From JACVRM01 sp963839815 (GTDB taxonomy: Bacteria > Actinomycetota > Thermoleophilia > Gaiellales > Gaiellaceae), in the NCBI GenBank assembly GCA_963839815.1, contig CAWIWF010000006.1, positions 992,001 through 1,056,000 of the forward strand: a stretch of DNA of 64,000 nucleotides, written 5' to 3'. Every line of letters begins with the position of its first letter. Positions within the stretch are counted from its first letter, which is position 1. The position numbers and the translations under genes were made by a program. Shown piece by piece: positions 15,325 through 23,711 of this stretch. The notes under the pieces are model-generated. The model did no database searches. It was not told the DNA's origin and was given only the letters and a program-made list of their open reading frames with translations.

Positions 15325-16286
15325 CGGATGTGGCCCTCGCGCATGCCGAGCAGCCGCTCGAGCCGGAGCTGGCGCGCTCGCACGAGCGGCCCCACGACGC
15401 GGGGAGCGGGGGCCATCACGCGCGCCTTCCACCGCAGCATGCGCTCGCTGGGAACGAGTGTCGTGGCGGCGCTGTAGGCGCGCGCGGCCTCGCGGTAGCG
15501 GCCCTCCCTGAGCGCCCGGTCACCGTCGCGGGCGAGCTCGCGCGGGCTCGGGCCCTGCAGGCGCCGGCGGACGTAGGTGAGCTCGTCCGGGAGCAGGTCC
15601 TCCCGCTCAGCCAGCTCGCGGTACACAGCCTCGACGTCGGCGTCCATCGCGTCGCGGGCCGAGGACAGGCTCTCCGTCCCCCAGCGATACAGCGACAGCG
15701 GGCGTGGCTGCAGCGACACGCGATGGCCGGCCAGGATGGCGCGGAGCCAGAAGTGCCAGTCCTCCGCCCGGCGGCGCTCGACCGGGAACGAGCCGATCTC
15801 GTCCGCCAGCGCCCGCGGGAAAAGCGAGAGCGGCGAGACGAAGTTCTGCTCGAGGATGGCGCGCCGCTGGTCGCGCGGAGCCGGGAAGCCGCCCTTGTAC
15901 CGCGTTCGGGCCGGATGGATGCCGCCGGGCAGGAGCCAGTACGAGTTCGCCGTCACGATGCCGCCGCGCTCGTCCCACAGGCGTACGAGGGCCTCGACGT
16001 GCTCGGGAAAGAGCATGTCGTCGGCATCGCAGAACGCGATCAGCTCGCCCCGGGCCTCGGCGAGGCCCCGGTTGCGGGCCGCGGCGACGCCACGGTTCTC
16101 CTGGCGGACAACGCGAACCGCGCCCTCGTGTGCCGAGGCGATCGCGGCCGTCGCGTCGGTCGAGCCGTCGTCGACGACCACGAGCTCGAGGTCGGAGTAC
16201 GTCTGGCCGAGCACGGACGAGACGGCGGCGCCGATCGTGCGGGCCGCCTGGTACGCGGGCACGACCACGGACACGCGCGGCGTCAT
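15321..16286 (-). CDS. Glycosyltransferase family 2
   Basis: A 321-residue GT-A fold transferase: VSVVVPAYQAARTIGAAVSSV, the nucleotide-binding VVVDDGSTDAT, RQENRGVAAARNRGL, and the metal-binding FCDADD (DxD). The acceptor region includes FVSPLSLFPRAL and the ED-W motif RRRAEDWHFWLRAI. The C-terminal 90 residues look helical. Donor and acceptor cannot be read from sequence. It is coupled by ATGA overlaps to both neighbours in a minus-strand polysaccharide operon. Confidence 0.9.
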   Translation of the reverse strand: MTPRVSVVVPAYQAARTIGAAVSSVLGQTYSDLELVVVDDGSTDATAAIASAHEGAVRVVRQENRGVAAARNRGLAEARGELIAFCDADDMLFPEHVEALVRLWDERGGIVTANSYWLLPGGIHPARTRYKGGFPAPRDQRRAILEQNFVSPLSLFPRALADEIGSFPVERRRAEDWHFWLRAILAGHRVSLQPRPLSLYRWGTESLSSARDAMDADVEAVYRELAEREDLLPDELTYVRRRLQGPSPRELARDGDRALREGRYREAARAYSAATTLVPSERMLRWKARVMAPAPRVVGPLVRARQLRLERLLGMREGHIR

Positions 16287-17344
16287 GGCGCCAGTCGCCG
16301 GTAGGTGCGCCCGTACGCCTCCACCATGGCATCTTCGGTATGGCGGGCGGCTTCCTCAAGCCCGCGCGCCGCGAGCGCGCCCCGCAGCTCGGCGTCCTCG
16401 AGCAGTCGCCGGACAGCGCCGGCGAGCGCGTCCGCGTCGCCGGCGGGCACGAGCAGCGCCGTCTCGCCGTCGTCGAGCAGCTCGCGGACACCGCGGACGG
16501 CCGTCGCGGCGAGCGGCGTGCCGGCGGCCATCGCCTCGAGCGCTGCGAGGGGCAGGCCCTCCGAGGCTGAGGCGAGCACCGCGACGTCGGCCGCCCCCAG
16601 CAGCGCGCGGGCGTCCGCTCTCGCGCCGGCGAGGACGACCCGGTCCGCCACACCCGTCTCCCTCGCCATCGCCTCGACATCGCCGCGAAGCGGCCCGTCG
16701 CCGACGAGGAGCAGCGTGGCGTCCGGGACGCCGGCCAGGGCGCGCACGGCGAGCACCGGATCCTTGGGCGGGTTGAGCCGGCCGACCGAGACGAGCAGCG
16801 CTTTCCCTGCCGGCACGCCGAGCTCGCGCTCGAGTGCAGCGCGGTCGGCCGCGGCGGGAGCGGGGCCGACGCCGTTCGGGATCGTCTCCGCAGGCTCGAG
16901 CCCGGCCCCGCGAAGCCCGGCTGCGACCGCGGGGCCGCAGGCGACCACGTGCAGGCCCGCCAGGCGCAGGAGCCGGGACGCCGCCCGGTAGTCGGAGTCC
17001 GGCACGCCGTGGATGCTGGCGAGCGCCGGTACCCGGCGGCCACGGGCGGTCGCGATCCCGCAGGCGAACGCGACGGCCGGGTTGTGTGCGTGCACGACAT
17101 CGGGGCGAAAGGCCCGCAGCGCCCGCTCCACCGCCAGCACCGCAGCGGGCACGCGTGACGGGCGGCGCTCGAGGAGCGGCAGGTCGTACCGCTGGACGCC
17201 GGCCGGGAGCCCGGCCGCCAGCGGCCCGTCCGCTGCCGCCAGCGCGACGTCGTGACCCTGAGCGCGAAGGTCGCGCGCGAGCGCGAGCGTGATGCGTTCG
17301 GCCCCGCCGACGCCGAGCGCCTGAATCGCCTGCAGCACCCGCAC
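16283..17344 (-). CDS. Glycosyltransferase family 4
   Basis: A 353-residue GT-B transferase that should add a sugar from a nucleotide donor to a lipid-linked glycan. The N-terminal half has LGVGGAERITLALARDL and DVVHAHNP; the C-terminal half has VSVGRLNPPKDP, LLVGDGPLRGDVE, and the donor-binding EGLPLAALEAMAAGTPLAATAV with the E-x7-E pair. It overlaps the next gene by ATGA and lies 6 bases downstream of another GT4, in a run of genes that should be one transcript. Confidence 0.9.
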   Translation of the reverse strand: MRVLQAIQALGVGGAERITLALARDLRAQGHDVALAAADGPLAAGLPAGVQRYDLPLLERRPSRVPAAVLAVERALRAFRPDVVHAHNPAVAFACGIATARGRRVPALASIHGVPDSDYRAASRLLRLAGLHVVACGPAVAAGLRGAGLEPAETIPNGVGPAPAAADRAALERELGVPAGKALLVSVGRLNPPKDPVLAVRALAGVPDATLLLVGDGPLRGDVEAMARETGVADRVVLAGARADARALLGAADVAVLASASEGLPLAALEAMAAGTPLAATAVRGVRELLDDGETALLVPAGDADALAGAVRRLLEDAELRGALAARGLEEAARHTEDAMVEAYGRTYRRLAP

Positions 17345-17350
17345 GACGGC

Positions 17351-18436
17351 CTACGCCAGCGCTTCGCGGTAGAGCGCGACCATGCGGCGCCCGAGCACGC
17401 CGGCCTCGAACTCCTCGGCGACCCGCCGGGCGGCCTCCCGTGCCAGGCGCTCACGACGGCCGGGATCCGCTCCGAGCGAGTCGAGCGCCTGCGCGAGCGC
17501 ATCGGCGTCGTCGACCGCGATCAGCAGCCCGGACTCGCCGTCGACCACGAGCTCGGGGACGCCGCCGACCCGAGTCGCGACGGGAGGCACGGCCGCCGCC
17601 ATCGCCTCGAGGAGCGCCATGGGCAGATTCTCGTCGCGGGAGGGGAGAACGAACACGTCGAGCTCCTCGAGCCGCTCGCGCACGTCGTCCACCCGGCCGT
17701 GGAAGTGCGCGTCGAGACCGAGCCCGCGAGCGTACGCCTCGAGCTCGCCGCGCAGCGAGCCGTCCCCGAAGATCTCGATCCGCACCGGGCGCTGCACGCG
17801 CGCGGCCGCATCCAGCAGCACGTCGACGCCCTTTCGGTGCTCGAGGATGGCGGCGGTGCCGACCACGAGCGGCTCGTGTGCGGGAGCGGGCTCGCGGCGC
17901 CGCACGTCGATCCCGTTGGGGACGACGCGGAGCCTGCCGGCCGGGAAGCGATGGGCGGCCAGGAAGTGGGCTACCGCCTGCGAGGGCACCACGACCGTGC
18001 CCAGCAGGGCCAGCGCCGATTCGATCGCCAGATAGCCGTGGAGCAGCCACGCGGCGTGCGCGCGGGAGGTCTCGGCCGGCCGGCCGTCCACCAGACCGGC
18101 GATCTGGTGCGGGAGCCCGTGGTAGGTGTGGAAGACGGCGGCGCCGCGGGTCTTGGCCGCCGGGCGGACGAGCAGGCCGGAGCGCCGGTCGTGCGTGTGC
18201 ACCACGTCGGCGTCGGCGAGCAGCGGCCAGATGCGCCCGGCAGCGGCGACGTCGGTCTTGTGCCGGAGCGGGATGACGCTGGCGCCGGCCCCTGCGTCGC
18301 GGAACCAGGCGGCGACCTCCTCGGTCGCGCAGACCACGTGCGGCTCGACGCCGGCCGCCATCACGGCGGGCACGAGCGTCCGCAGGTGCGTGACCGGGCC
18401 CGCCTCCGGGATCGACGTGACGTAGAGGACCTTCAC
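17351..18436 (-). CDS. Glycosyltransferase family 4
   Basis: A 361-residue GT-B transferase: VLYVTSIPEAGPVTHLRTLVP at the N-terminus, DVVHTHDRRSGLLVR, PNGIDVRRREP, AAILEHRKGVDVLLDAA, IEIFGDGSLRGELE, and RDENLPMALLEAMAAAVPPVA. Start is the GTG at 18436, which forms GTGA with the stop of the O-antigen-ligase gene; the much longer open frame through 21220 is an artefact of high GC. It belongs to the same minus-strand operon. Confidence 0.9.
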   Translation of the reverse strand: MKVLYVTSIPEAGPVTHLRTLVPAVMAAGVEPHVVCATEEVAAWFRDAGAGASVIPLRHKTDVAAAGRIWPLLADADVVHTHDRRSGLLVRPAAKTRGAAVFHTYHGLPHQIAGLVDGRPAETSRAHAAWLLHGYLAIESALALLGTVVVPSQAVAHFLAAHRFPAGRLRVVPNGIDVRRREPAPAHEPLVVGTAAILEHRKGVDVLLDAAARVQRPVRIEIFGDGSLRGELEAYARGLGLDAHFHGRVDDVRERLEELDVFVLPSRDENLPMALLEAMAAAVPPVATRVGGVPELVVDGESGLLIAVDDADALAQALDSLGADPGRRERLAREAARRVAEEFEAGVLGRRMVALYREALA

Positions 18437-19785
18437 GCCGCCGGCGCGCGATCCTCGCCGTCTTCGCCCTGGCGCCAGAGCGCCGTAGCCAGGGCGCCGA
18501 GCAGCCAGAAGGGCGCGTAGTACTGCTCCGACAGGAACACCGCCGAGACGCAGGCGACGACGAGCGCCGTGCGCACCGCGGCCGCCAGCCCGGGCGGCCC
18601 GAGGCCCCGCCGGCGGGCGCCGCCGGCACGCAGGAGCACCATGCCGAGGTAGAGGAGGAAGACGACCATCGCCGCCAGGCCGAGCTCCGCGGCGACATCG
18701 AGGTAGGCGTTGTGGACGACGCCGATGTTGCTGGTGCCGGGCGGCCGTCCGGTCTCCTCGAGGTAGTGGAAGCGGAAGTTCCCGGGTCCGACGCCGAGCG
18801 GGTGCTCGGTGGCGAGGCGGGCGGCCGCCGACCAGGCGTCGAGCCGGGTGTCGACGTTCGCGGTCGCGACCTTCTGCTTGGCCTGGAAGCCGGTCTCGAC
18901 CTGCTCCGGGTTGGCGCGGACGAGCAGCGAGGTGCTGACGACCGCGACAGCGACCACGGAGACGATGACGAGCAGCTGGCCGCGGCGCTCCGTGAGCACG
19001 TGCCAGATCAGGGCGGCGGCGAGGCCGACCAGCGCCCCGCGCGAGAACGAGAGCAGGATCGCAGCGCTCATGGCCGCCGCCAGCGCGAGCACGAGCGGCC
19101 GCCAGCGCGGCCGGTGCAGCAGCCAGAGCGTCAGCGGCAGCGTCGTAGCGAACATGTAGGCCATGTCGTTCGGATCGCCGTAGGGCAGCCGCGCCTGGGT
19201 CGAGCGCTCGGACAGAAACTCGTCCAGCGCCATCACCGCCGCCAGCCCGCCCGCGAGCGAGAGCACCCAGACGATGCGCCGCTGCAACCGCGCGTTGCCG
19301 ACGAACTGGCTGATGACGACGTACAGCGCGGCGAAGCTGGCGTAGCGCAGGGTCGTGGCCTTGGCGGCGCCGAACTCCTCGGCGAAGAGCGTCGAGACGA
19401 GGGCGAAGCCGAGCAGGCCCAGGACGGCTAGGTGGCTGCGGTCGACGTGGAGGCGGCGGCCCGACGTCAGCGCGTAGAGGGCGAAGCTCGTGAAGCACAG
19501 CCCACCGGCGAGCTTCGTCACCGTCAGCTGGGGGTTGCTGCTCAGCTGGAACGCGTCCTCGAGCGGTGCGGCCGCCACGAGCAGCAGCACGGCGATCTCC
19601 ACCCGGGCGAGCGCGACGACGACCACGGCGAGCCCGGCGACGGCCAGCAGCAGTGTGCGCGGCTCCTCGGCCGCGACAAGGGCGAGCGGCGCTGCGAGGG
19701 CTGCCAGCGCGATCGTGGCTGCGACCGCGATCCCCGGACGGTCCTCGGCCGCTCGTGCCGCGGCGCTGAGCCCGTTCGCCGCCAT
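18433..19785 (-). CDS. O-antigen ligase/Wzy-type polysaccharide polymerase
   Basis: A 450-residue integral membrane protein with about 10-12 hydrophobic helices. A long extracytoplasmic loop near residue 300 holds the Wzy_C signature HPLGVGPGNFRFHYLEETG followed by VHNAYLDVAAELGL. Proteins of this family either polymerise repeat units or ligate glycans to an acceptor; in a Gram-positive-type polysaccharide cluster with a flippase and a BY-kinase, polymerisation is more likely. It follows the BY-kinase gene by 12 bases and overlaps the next glycosyltransferase by GTGA. A second, larger relative is encoded at 34911-36830. Confidence 0.85.
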   Translation of the reverse strand: MAANGLSAAARAAEDRPGIAVAATIALAALAAPLALVAAEEPRTLLLAVAGLAVVVVALARVEIAVLLLVAAAPLEDAFQLSSNPQLTVTKLAGGLCFTSFALYALTSGRRLHVDRSHLAVLGLLGFALVSTLFAEEFGAAKATTLRYASFAALYVVISQFVGNARLQRRIVWVLSLAGGLAAVMALDEFLSERSTQARLPYGDPNDMAYMFATTLPLTLWLLHRPRWRPLVLALAAAMSAAILLSFSRGALVGLAAALIWHVLTERRGQLLVIVSVVAVAVVSTSLLVRANPEQVETGFQAKQKVATANVDTRLDAWSAAARLATEHPLGVGPGNFRFHYLEETGRPPGTSNIGVVHNAYLDVAAELGLAAMVVFLLYLGMVLLRAGGARRRGLGPPGLAAAVRTALVVACVSAVFLSEQYYAPFWLLGALATALWRQGEDGEDRAPAA

Positions 19786-19797
19786 GTGCCGTCCCGC

Positions 19798-21156
19798 CTA
19801 GAGCCGCGCGAGGCGGCGGCGCGAGCTCTTGCCGCTGCGGCGTGACCCGTTCGGCGAGTCGGTGGGCCCGTAGTAGGCCGACCGGGTGGGTGAGCGGTAG
19901 TTGTTCAGCACGATCGCCGTCGGCTGGACGGAGATGATCGAGAGCCGCTCGACGGCTGTGCGGAGCTGTCGCCGCGTGGTCGTGTCGGCGCTCGCCACGA
20001 TCAGGGTCGCCTTGCCGAAGCGGGCGGCGATGCGCGCGTCCGAGATCGGCACGAGCGGCGTCGTGTCGAGGATGACCATGTCGTAGCTGCGCTCGAACTG
20101 GTGCAGGAGGCCCGGCAGCTCCGACATCAGCAGCTCGCCGGGATCCTCGCCGAGCCGCCCGCCGGTGATGAAGTCGAGCGTCTCGAGGGACGTATGGCGA
20201 ATCGCCGACTCGACCGGATGCCCGCGCAGGATCTCCGACAGGCCCGGCGTGCGCTGGACGTTGAGGAGCTCCGAGACGCGACCCTTGCGCAGGTCGGCGT
20301 CGATCAGCAGCGTGCGGGCGCCGGCGCGTGCGAACGAGACGGCGAGGCCGAAGGAGACGGTGGTCTTGCCGTGGCTCCCCTCCGGGCTCGTGACGATGAT
20401 CGAGCGGAGGTTCCCCTTCGTGAAGAGCAGGTTGGTGCGCAGGTCGCGCAACGCCTCCGACACGACCCGGAACTTCGGATCGGCGAGGTCCTGCGCGGAG
20501 TGCACGCGCGCCAGCTGCGGCTCGTTGGGGATCTCGGCGAACGAGGGGACGCCGGCGATCCGGGCGGCGGCCTCGGGCGTCTCCACCTTCGTGGTCAGGT
20601 TCTCGCGTAGGAGCGCGGCGCCGACGCCGAGCGCGACACCGAGCAGGATCGCGACCGCGAGCGTCATCGCCGCGCGCGGGAAGACCGGGTCGACGGGCCG
20701 CTGCGGGCGGTCGAGCTGGGTCAGCTGCACGTCCCGGATGGCGAGCTCGCCGCCGGCGGCGCGGGCGAGCAGCGCGTCGGTGACCGCCTGGGCGGAGTCC
20801 TCCGCCGCGTCGCGATCGGAGCTGCGGGCGACGAGCTTCAGGATGCCCGTGCCCTCCGTCGTGCGAACCGAGATGTCGGCGAGCGCTTCGTTCGCGGGCA
20901 GGCGGCGCGCAGCGCTCTCGAGCGTGATCCGCGCCGTCGCCGCGTCGGCGTACGTGGGCGTGATGTTGTCGATGACGTTGTAGAGGAAGATCGAGTTCTC
21001 CGCGTTCGTCGGCTGCAGCACGAGCGTCGAGGTCGCCTCGTACTGCGGCGTGACGATCCGCAGGCCGCCCACCGCGGCGCCGACGGCGATGATCGTCACC
21101 GCGAGCACGATCAGCTTGCGGCGCCACAGGACTTCGAAGAATTCGTTCAGGGTCAT
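19798..21156 (-). CDS. Wzz-domain tyrosine autokinase (BY-kinase)
   Basis: A 452-residue protein combining a chain-length-determinant (Wzz) domain with a cytoplasmic BY-kinase. Two helices flank the outer domain (LIVLAVTIIAVGAAVGGL near residue 20 and AAMTLAVAILLGVALGVGAAL near 165-185). The kinase has a Walker A at about 257-266 (SPEGSHGKTT), Walker A' LLIDADLRKGRV, and Walker B MVILDTTPL. The Walker A differs from the usual PGEGKST: Gly-Ser-His takes the place of Pro-Gly-Glu/Ala. The C-terminal tail (RSPTRSAYYGPT, then Arg/Ser-rich) has only two tyrosines, fewer than typical autophosphorylation clusters. It heads the minus-strand operon and is probably antagonised by the LMW-PTP at its end. 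The ATG at 21156 begins the conserved MTLNEFFEVLWRRK. Confidence 0.87.
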   Translation of the reverse strand: MTLNEFFEVLWRRKLIVLAVTIIAVGAAVGGLRIVTPQYEATSTLVLQPTNAENSIFLYNVIDNITPTYADAATARITLESAARRLPANEALADISVRTTEGTGILKLVARSSDRDAAEDSAQAVTDALLARAAGGELAIRDVQLTQLDRPQRPVDPVFPRAAMTLAVAILLGVALGVGAALLRENLTTKVETPEAAARIAGVPSFAEIPNEPQLARVHSAQDLADPKFRVVSEALRDLRTNLLFTKGNLRSIIVTSPEGSHGKTTVSFGLAVSFARAGARTLLIDADLRKGRVSELLNVQRTPGLSEILRGHPVESAIRHTSLETLDFITGGRLGEDPGELLMSELPGLLHQFERSYDMVILDTTPLVPISDARIAARFGKATLIVASADTTTRRQLRTAVERLSIISVQPTAIVLNNYRSPTRSAYYGPTDSPNGSRRSGKSSRRRLARL

Positions 21157-21218
21157 CGAGGGGGCCACACCCGGGAAATCGTCCGCTCGGCGGGTGAGCT
21201 TGAGCAGAATAGCCGCCC

Positions 21219-22307
21219 ATGGCTGCACGCAGGCGACTCGTTCTTGGCTCGCAGCCGCTCTCGGCAGGCGTTCCGCAGCATGTGCGCGACCTGGTCGACG
21301 GACTCGATGCGGCCGCCTGGGAGGTCCATGTCGCCTGCCCGCCGGCCTCGACGCTTTGGGCTGCGCTCCAGGGCAGGGAGGAGGTGCGGCTGCACCCGCT
21401 CGGGCCGTCGCGGCGGCCGTCACCAGGGGACGCAGCGTCCCTGGCACGGCTCGTGCCGCTGATTCGGCAGGCGGACGTCGTCCACGTGCACTCGGCGAAG
21501 GCGGGCTTCCTCGGGCGGCTCGCGGCCGCGCTCGCGGGTCGGACTCGTCGCTGCGTCTATACGCCGCACGCGTGGTCGTTCTGGGCGGCCTCCGGTGCCG
21601 AGGCGGCGCTCTATCTCCGGCTGGAACGCCTCGCCGCACGCTGGTGCGCCGCGATCGTGGCCGTGTCGGCCGCCGAGCGCGAGGCAGGTCTCGAGGCCGG
21701 CGTGGGGCGCCCCGAGCAGTACCGCGTGATCCCGAACGGGGTCGACCTCGCCCGCTTCGGCGTGCCACGGGCGCCGGTCCGTGGGCGGGTGCTCTTCCTC
21801 GGCCGGCTGGCTCCGCAGAAGCGTCCCGACCTCGCGCTCGCAGCGCTCGGGCAGCTGGCGCGGACGGATGCGGAGCTCGTCTTCGCGAGCGACGGGCCCG
21901 ATCGTGTGGCACTCGAGCGGAGCGCGAGGGAGCTTGGCGTGGCCGACCGGGTGCAGTTCCTCGGCTATCGCGACGACGTCCCCGAGCTGCTGGCCGGGGC
22001 CGCCTGCGTGCTGCTGACGAGCGACTACGAAGGCCTACCGCTGACGGTGCTGGAGGCGATGGCGGCGGGCGTGCCGGTGGTGGCCACACGGGTGGGCGGC
22101 GTCGAGGAGGCGCTCGGCGACACCGGCATGGTGGTCGAGCGCGGCGACGCCGGCGGGATCGCCGCGGCGCTCGCTCGGGTGCTCGGTGACGAGGGCGAGG
22201 CGGCGCGGCTCGGTGAAGCAGGCCGCCGGCGAGCGCGCGAGCGGTTCTCGCGCGAGCGGATGGTGGCCGAGACGGTGGCGCTGTACGAGGAGCTGGCAGG
22301 GGCATGA
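21219..22307 (+). CDS. Glycosyltransferase family 4
   Basis: A 362-residue GT-B transferase: RLVLGSQPLSAGVPQHVRDLV, DVVHVHSAKAGFLGRL (the pattern of WcaI/CapM-like enzymes that start with VHSHLSK-type motifs), IPNGVDLARF, LFLGRLAPQKRPDLALAAL, and SDYEGLPLTVLEAMAAGVP. It is divergent from the BY-kinase gene with 62 bases between the starts, so the two probably share a control region. Sugar specificity cannot be read. Confidence 0.9.
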   Translation: MAARRRLVLGSQPLSAGVPQHVRDLVDGLDAAAWEVHVACPPASTLWAALQGREEVRLHPLGPSRRPSPGDAASLARLVPLIRQADVVHVHSAKAGFLGRLAAALAGRTRRCVYTPHAWSFWAASGAEAALYLRLERLAARWCAAIVAVSAAEREAGLEAGVGRPEQYRVIPNGVDLARFGVPRAPVRGRVLFLGRLAPQKRPDLALAALGQLARTDAELVFASDGPDRVALERSARELGVADRVQFLGYRDDVPELLAGAACVLLTSDYEGLPLTVLEAMAAGVPVVATRVGGVEEALGDTGMVVERGDAGGIAAALARVLGDEGEAARLGEAGRRRARERFSRERMVAETVALYEELAGA

Positions 22308-22536
22308 GCGGCCCGCGCACACCTGCTCAGCGAGGCAATCCTCGTGCCCGCTGCCGACACCTTTCGGGGACAGTCCCTGGGCCGCTGGGCGAGCGGTCGG
22401 CGCTCGACCGGTCGCGGGCTGATCGTCTCAGAGTCGGCAGCCGGGTCATGTCCGCGACGGACACGTCTCAGGGACAGTCCCTTGGACACGCCCTGACGGG
22501 ACCGTGGCTGGGCCTGCGCGAGCCTGCGGTGCGGCG
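22308..22536. repeat. Intergenic region with two GGGACAGTCCC palindromes
   Basis: This 229-base gap contains GGGAC-A-GTCCC at 22367-22377 and again at 22471-22481, with CATGTCCGCGACGGACACGTC between them. The core GGACAGTCC is the same as in the long palindrome at 1254-1280. No gene is supported. The next gene starts directly after it. Confidence 0.55.
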
Positions 22537-23547
22537 ATGAGCGAAGGCCCCAGCCTGTGGCTCGCCGGCTGGTCGGACAGCGAGGACGAGGACTTCCGGG
22601 TGGCGGCCGCGGAGGCAGGCGTCGACGCGGCGGTCGCCCGTGTCGTGCCGCTCGGCCCGACCGTCGGCACGCGGCGGCACCGGCTGCGCAGCTGGCCGGC
22701 CTACGTGCGCCAGGCCGCCCGGGCCGCGCGCTGGCCCGGCCCCGTCGTCGCCTGGGATCCCGTCGCCGGTGCGCTGGCGGCGCGCCTGCGACGCCGGCAG
22801 GGCCTCGTGGTGCTGAACCCACTGCTCGAGCCGGGTGCGCCGACCAGGCGGCAGCGCGTCGTGGTGGCCGGGGCGGCGCGCGCCGACCGTGTGCTCTTCT
22901 TCAGCCGCCGGGCCGCGAGCGAGGCCGTCGGTCTCGGGATCCCGCACGAGCGCGTCGGCTTCCTGCCGCTCGGCGTTCGCGCACAGCGCGAGCAGTCGGC
23001 TCCGCCGGGCGCTCATCTGCTCGCCGTCGGCCGCGAGCGCCGCGACTGGGAGACGCTCGCCCTCGCCGCGCAGGCGCTCGACGTCGAGGTCCGCGTCGTC
23101 GGCCCCGACCGCGTCCCAGCGCCGCTGCAGCTCAGCAGCCCTGTCGGGCGCGACGAGCTCTTCGCGCTCATGGACGCCGCGGCCGCAGTCGTCGTCCCGC
23201 TCGCCGACGATGCTCGTACGGCGGGACAACTCGCGGTGCTGGACGCGTACGCCGCCGGCCGGGGGGTCGTCGCCACCCGGAACCCCGGGACCGAGGATTA
23301 CGTCGACGACAGCACCGGCCTGCTCGTCCCGCCGGGCGACGTCGAGGGACTGCGCGCCGCCCTCGCCCGCGCGGCCGACCGGGCCACCGCCGCCGCTTGG
23401 GGCCAGGCCGCTCTGACCGCGGCGCGCGGCCCACTGGCGCTGGCACGTTTCGTCGCCGCCGCAGACGCCGAGGCTCGAGGGGAGCGCCGCGCCGAGCCGC
23501 CTGCGGCGCGCCTGGACGAGCCTCCGGCCGCGACCCAGACGGAGTAG
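22537..23547 (+). CDS. Glycosyltransferase (GT4-like)
   Basis: A 336-residue protein with a diverged GT-B fold. The N-terminal half is short (LWLAGWSDSEDEDFRVAAAEA, VVAWDPVAGALAARL); the C-terminal half has LLAVGRERRDWETLALAAQAL, VRVVGPDRVPAPL, and a donor-binding region VLDAYAAGRGVVATRNPGTEDYV ending in TGLLVPPGDVEGLRAAL. The canonical E-x7-E motif is weakened (LAVLDAYAAG), so activity is less certain than for its neighbours. The ATG at 22537 gives MSEGPSLW, the natural N-terminus. It is probably transcribed alone after the repeat region. Confidence 0.72.
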   Translation: MSEGPSLWLAGWSDSEDEDFRVAAAEAGVDAAVARVVPLGPTVGTRRHRLRSWPAYVRQAARAARWPGPVVAWDPVAGALAARLRRRQGLVVLNPLLEPGAPTRRQRVVVAGAARADRVLFFSRRAASEAVGLGIPHERVGFLPLGVRAQREQSAPPGAHLLAVGRERRDWETLALAAQALDVEVRVVGPDRVPAPLQLSSPVGRDELFALMDAAAAVVVPLADDARTAGQLAVLDAYAAGRGVVATRNPGTEDYVDDSTGLLVPPGDVEGLRAALARAADRATAAAWGQAALTAARGPLALARFVAAADAEARGERRAEPPAARLDEPPAATQTE

Positions 23548-23711
23548 CGCCTCGAGTCGAGGCGGCCCGCGGTCGCCCGTCACCGCGACCGACAGGAGCC
23601 GTCGGGGCCCCTCTCCGGGTGCAGCCTGAGCCATGCCCGGTGCGATCCCTCGATCGAGCGTCCCTCCCGGGAGGGATCGAGCTGCGGCGGTCCTTGCCGA
23701 CCTCAGTCCTA

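Noticed and set aside
17351..21220. 1289-codon minus-strand frame through the glycosyltransferase and polymerase genes
   Set aside because: Only its last 361 codons show homology (a GT4). The rest is Arg/Ala-rich and out of frame with the polymerase and BY-kinase genes, which have clear motifs.
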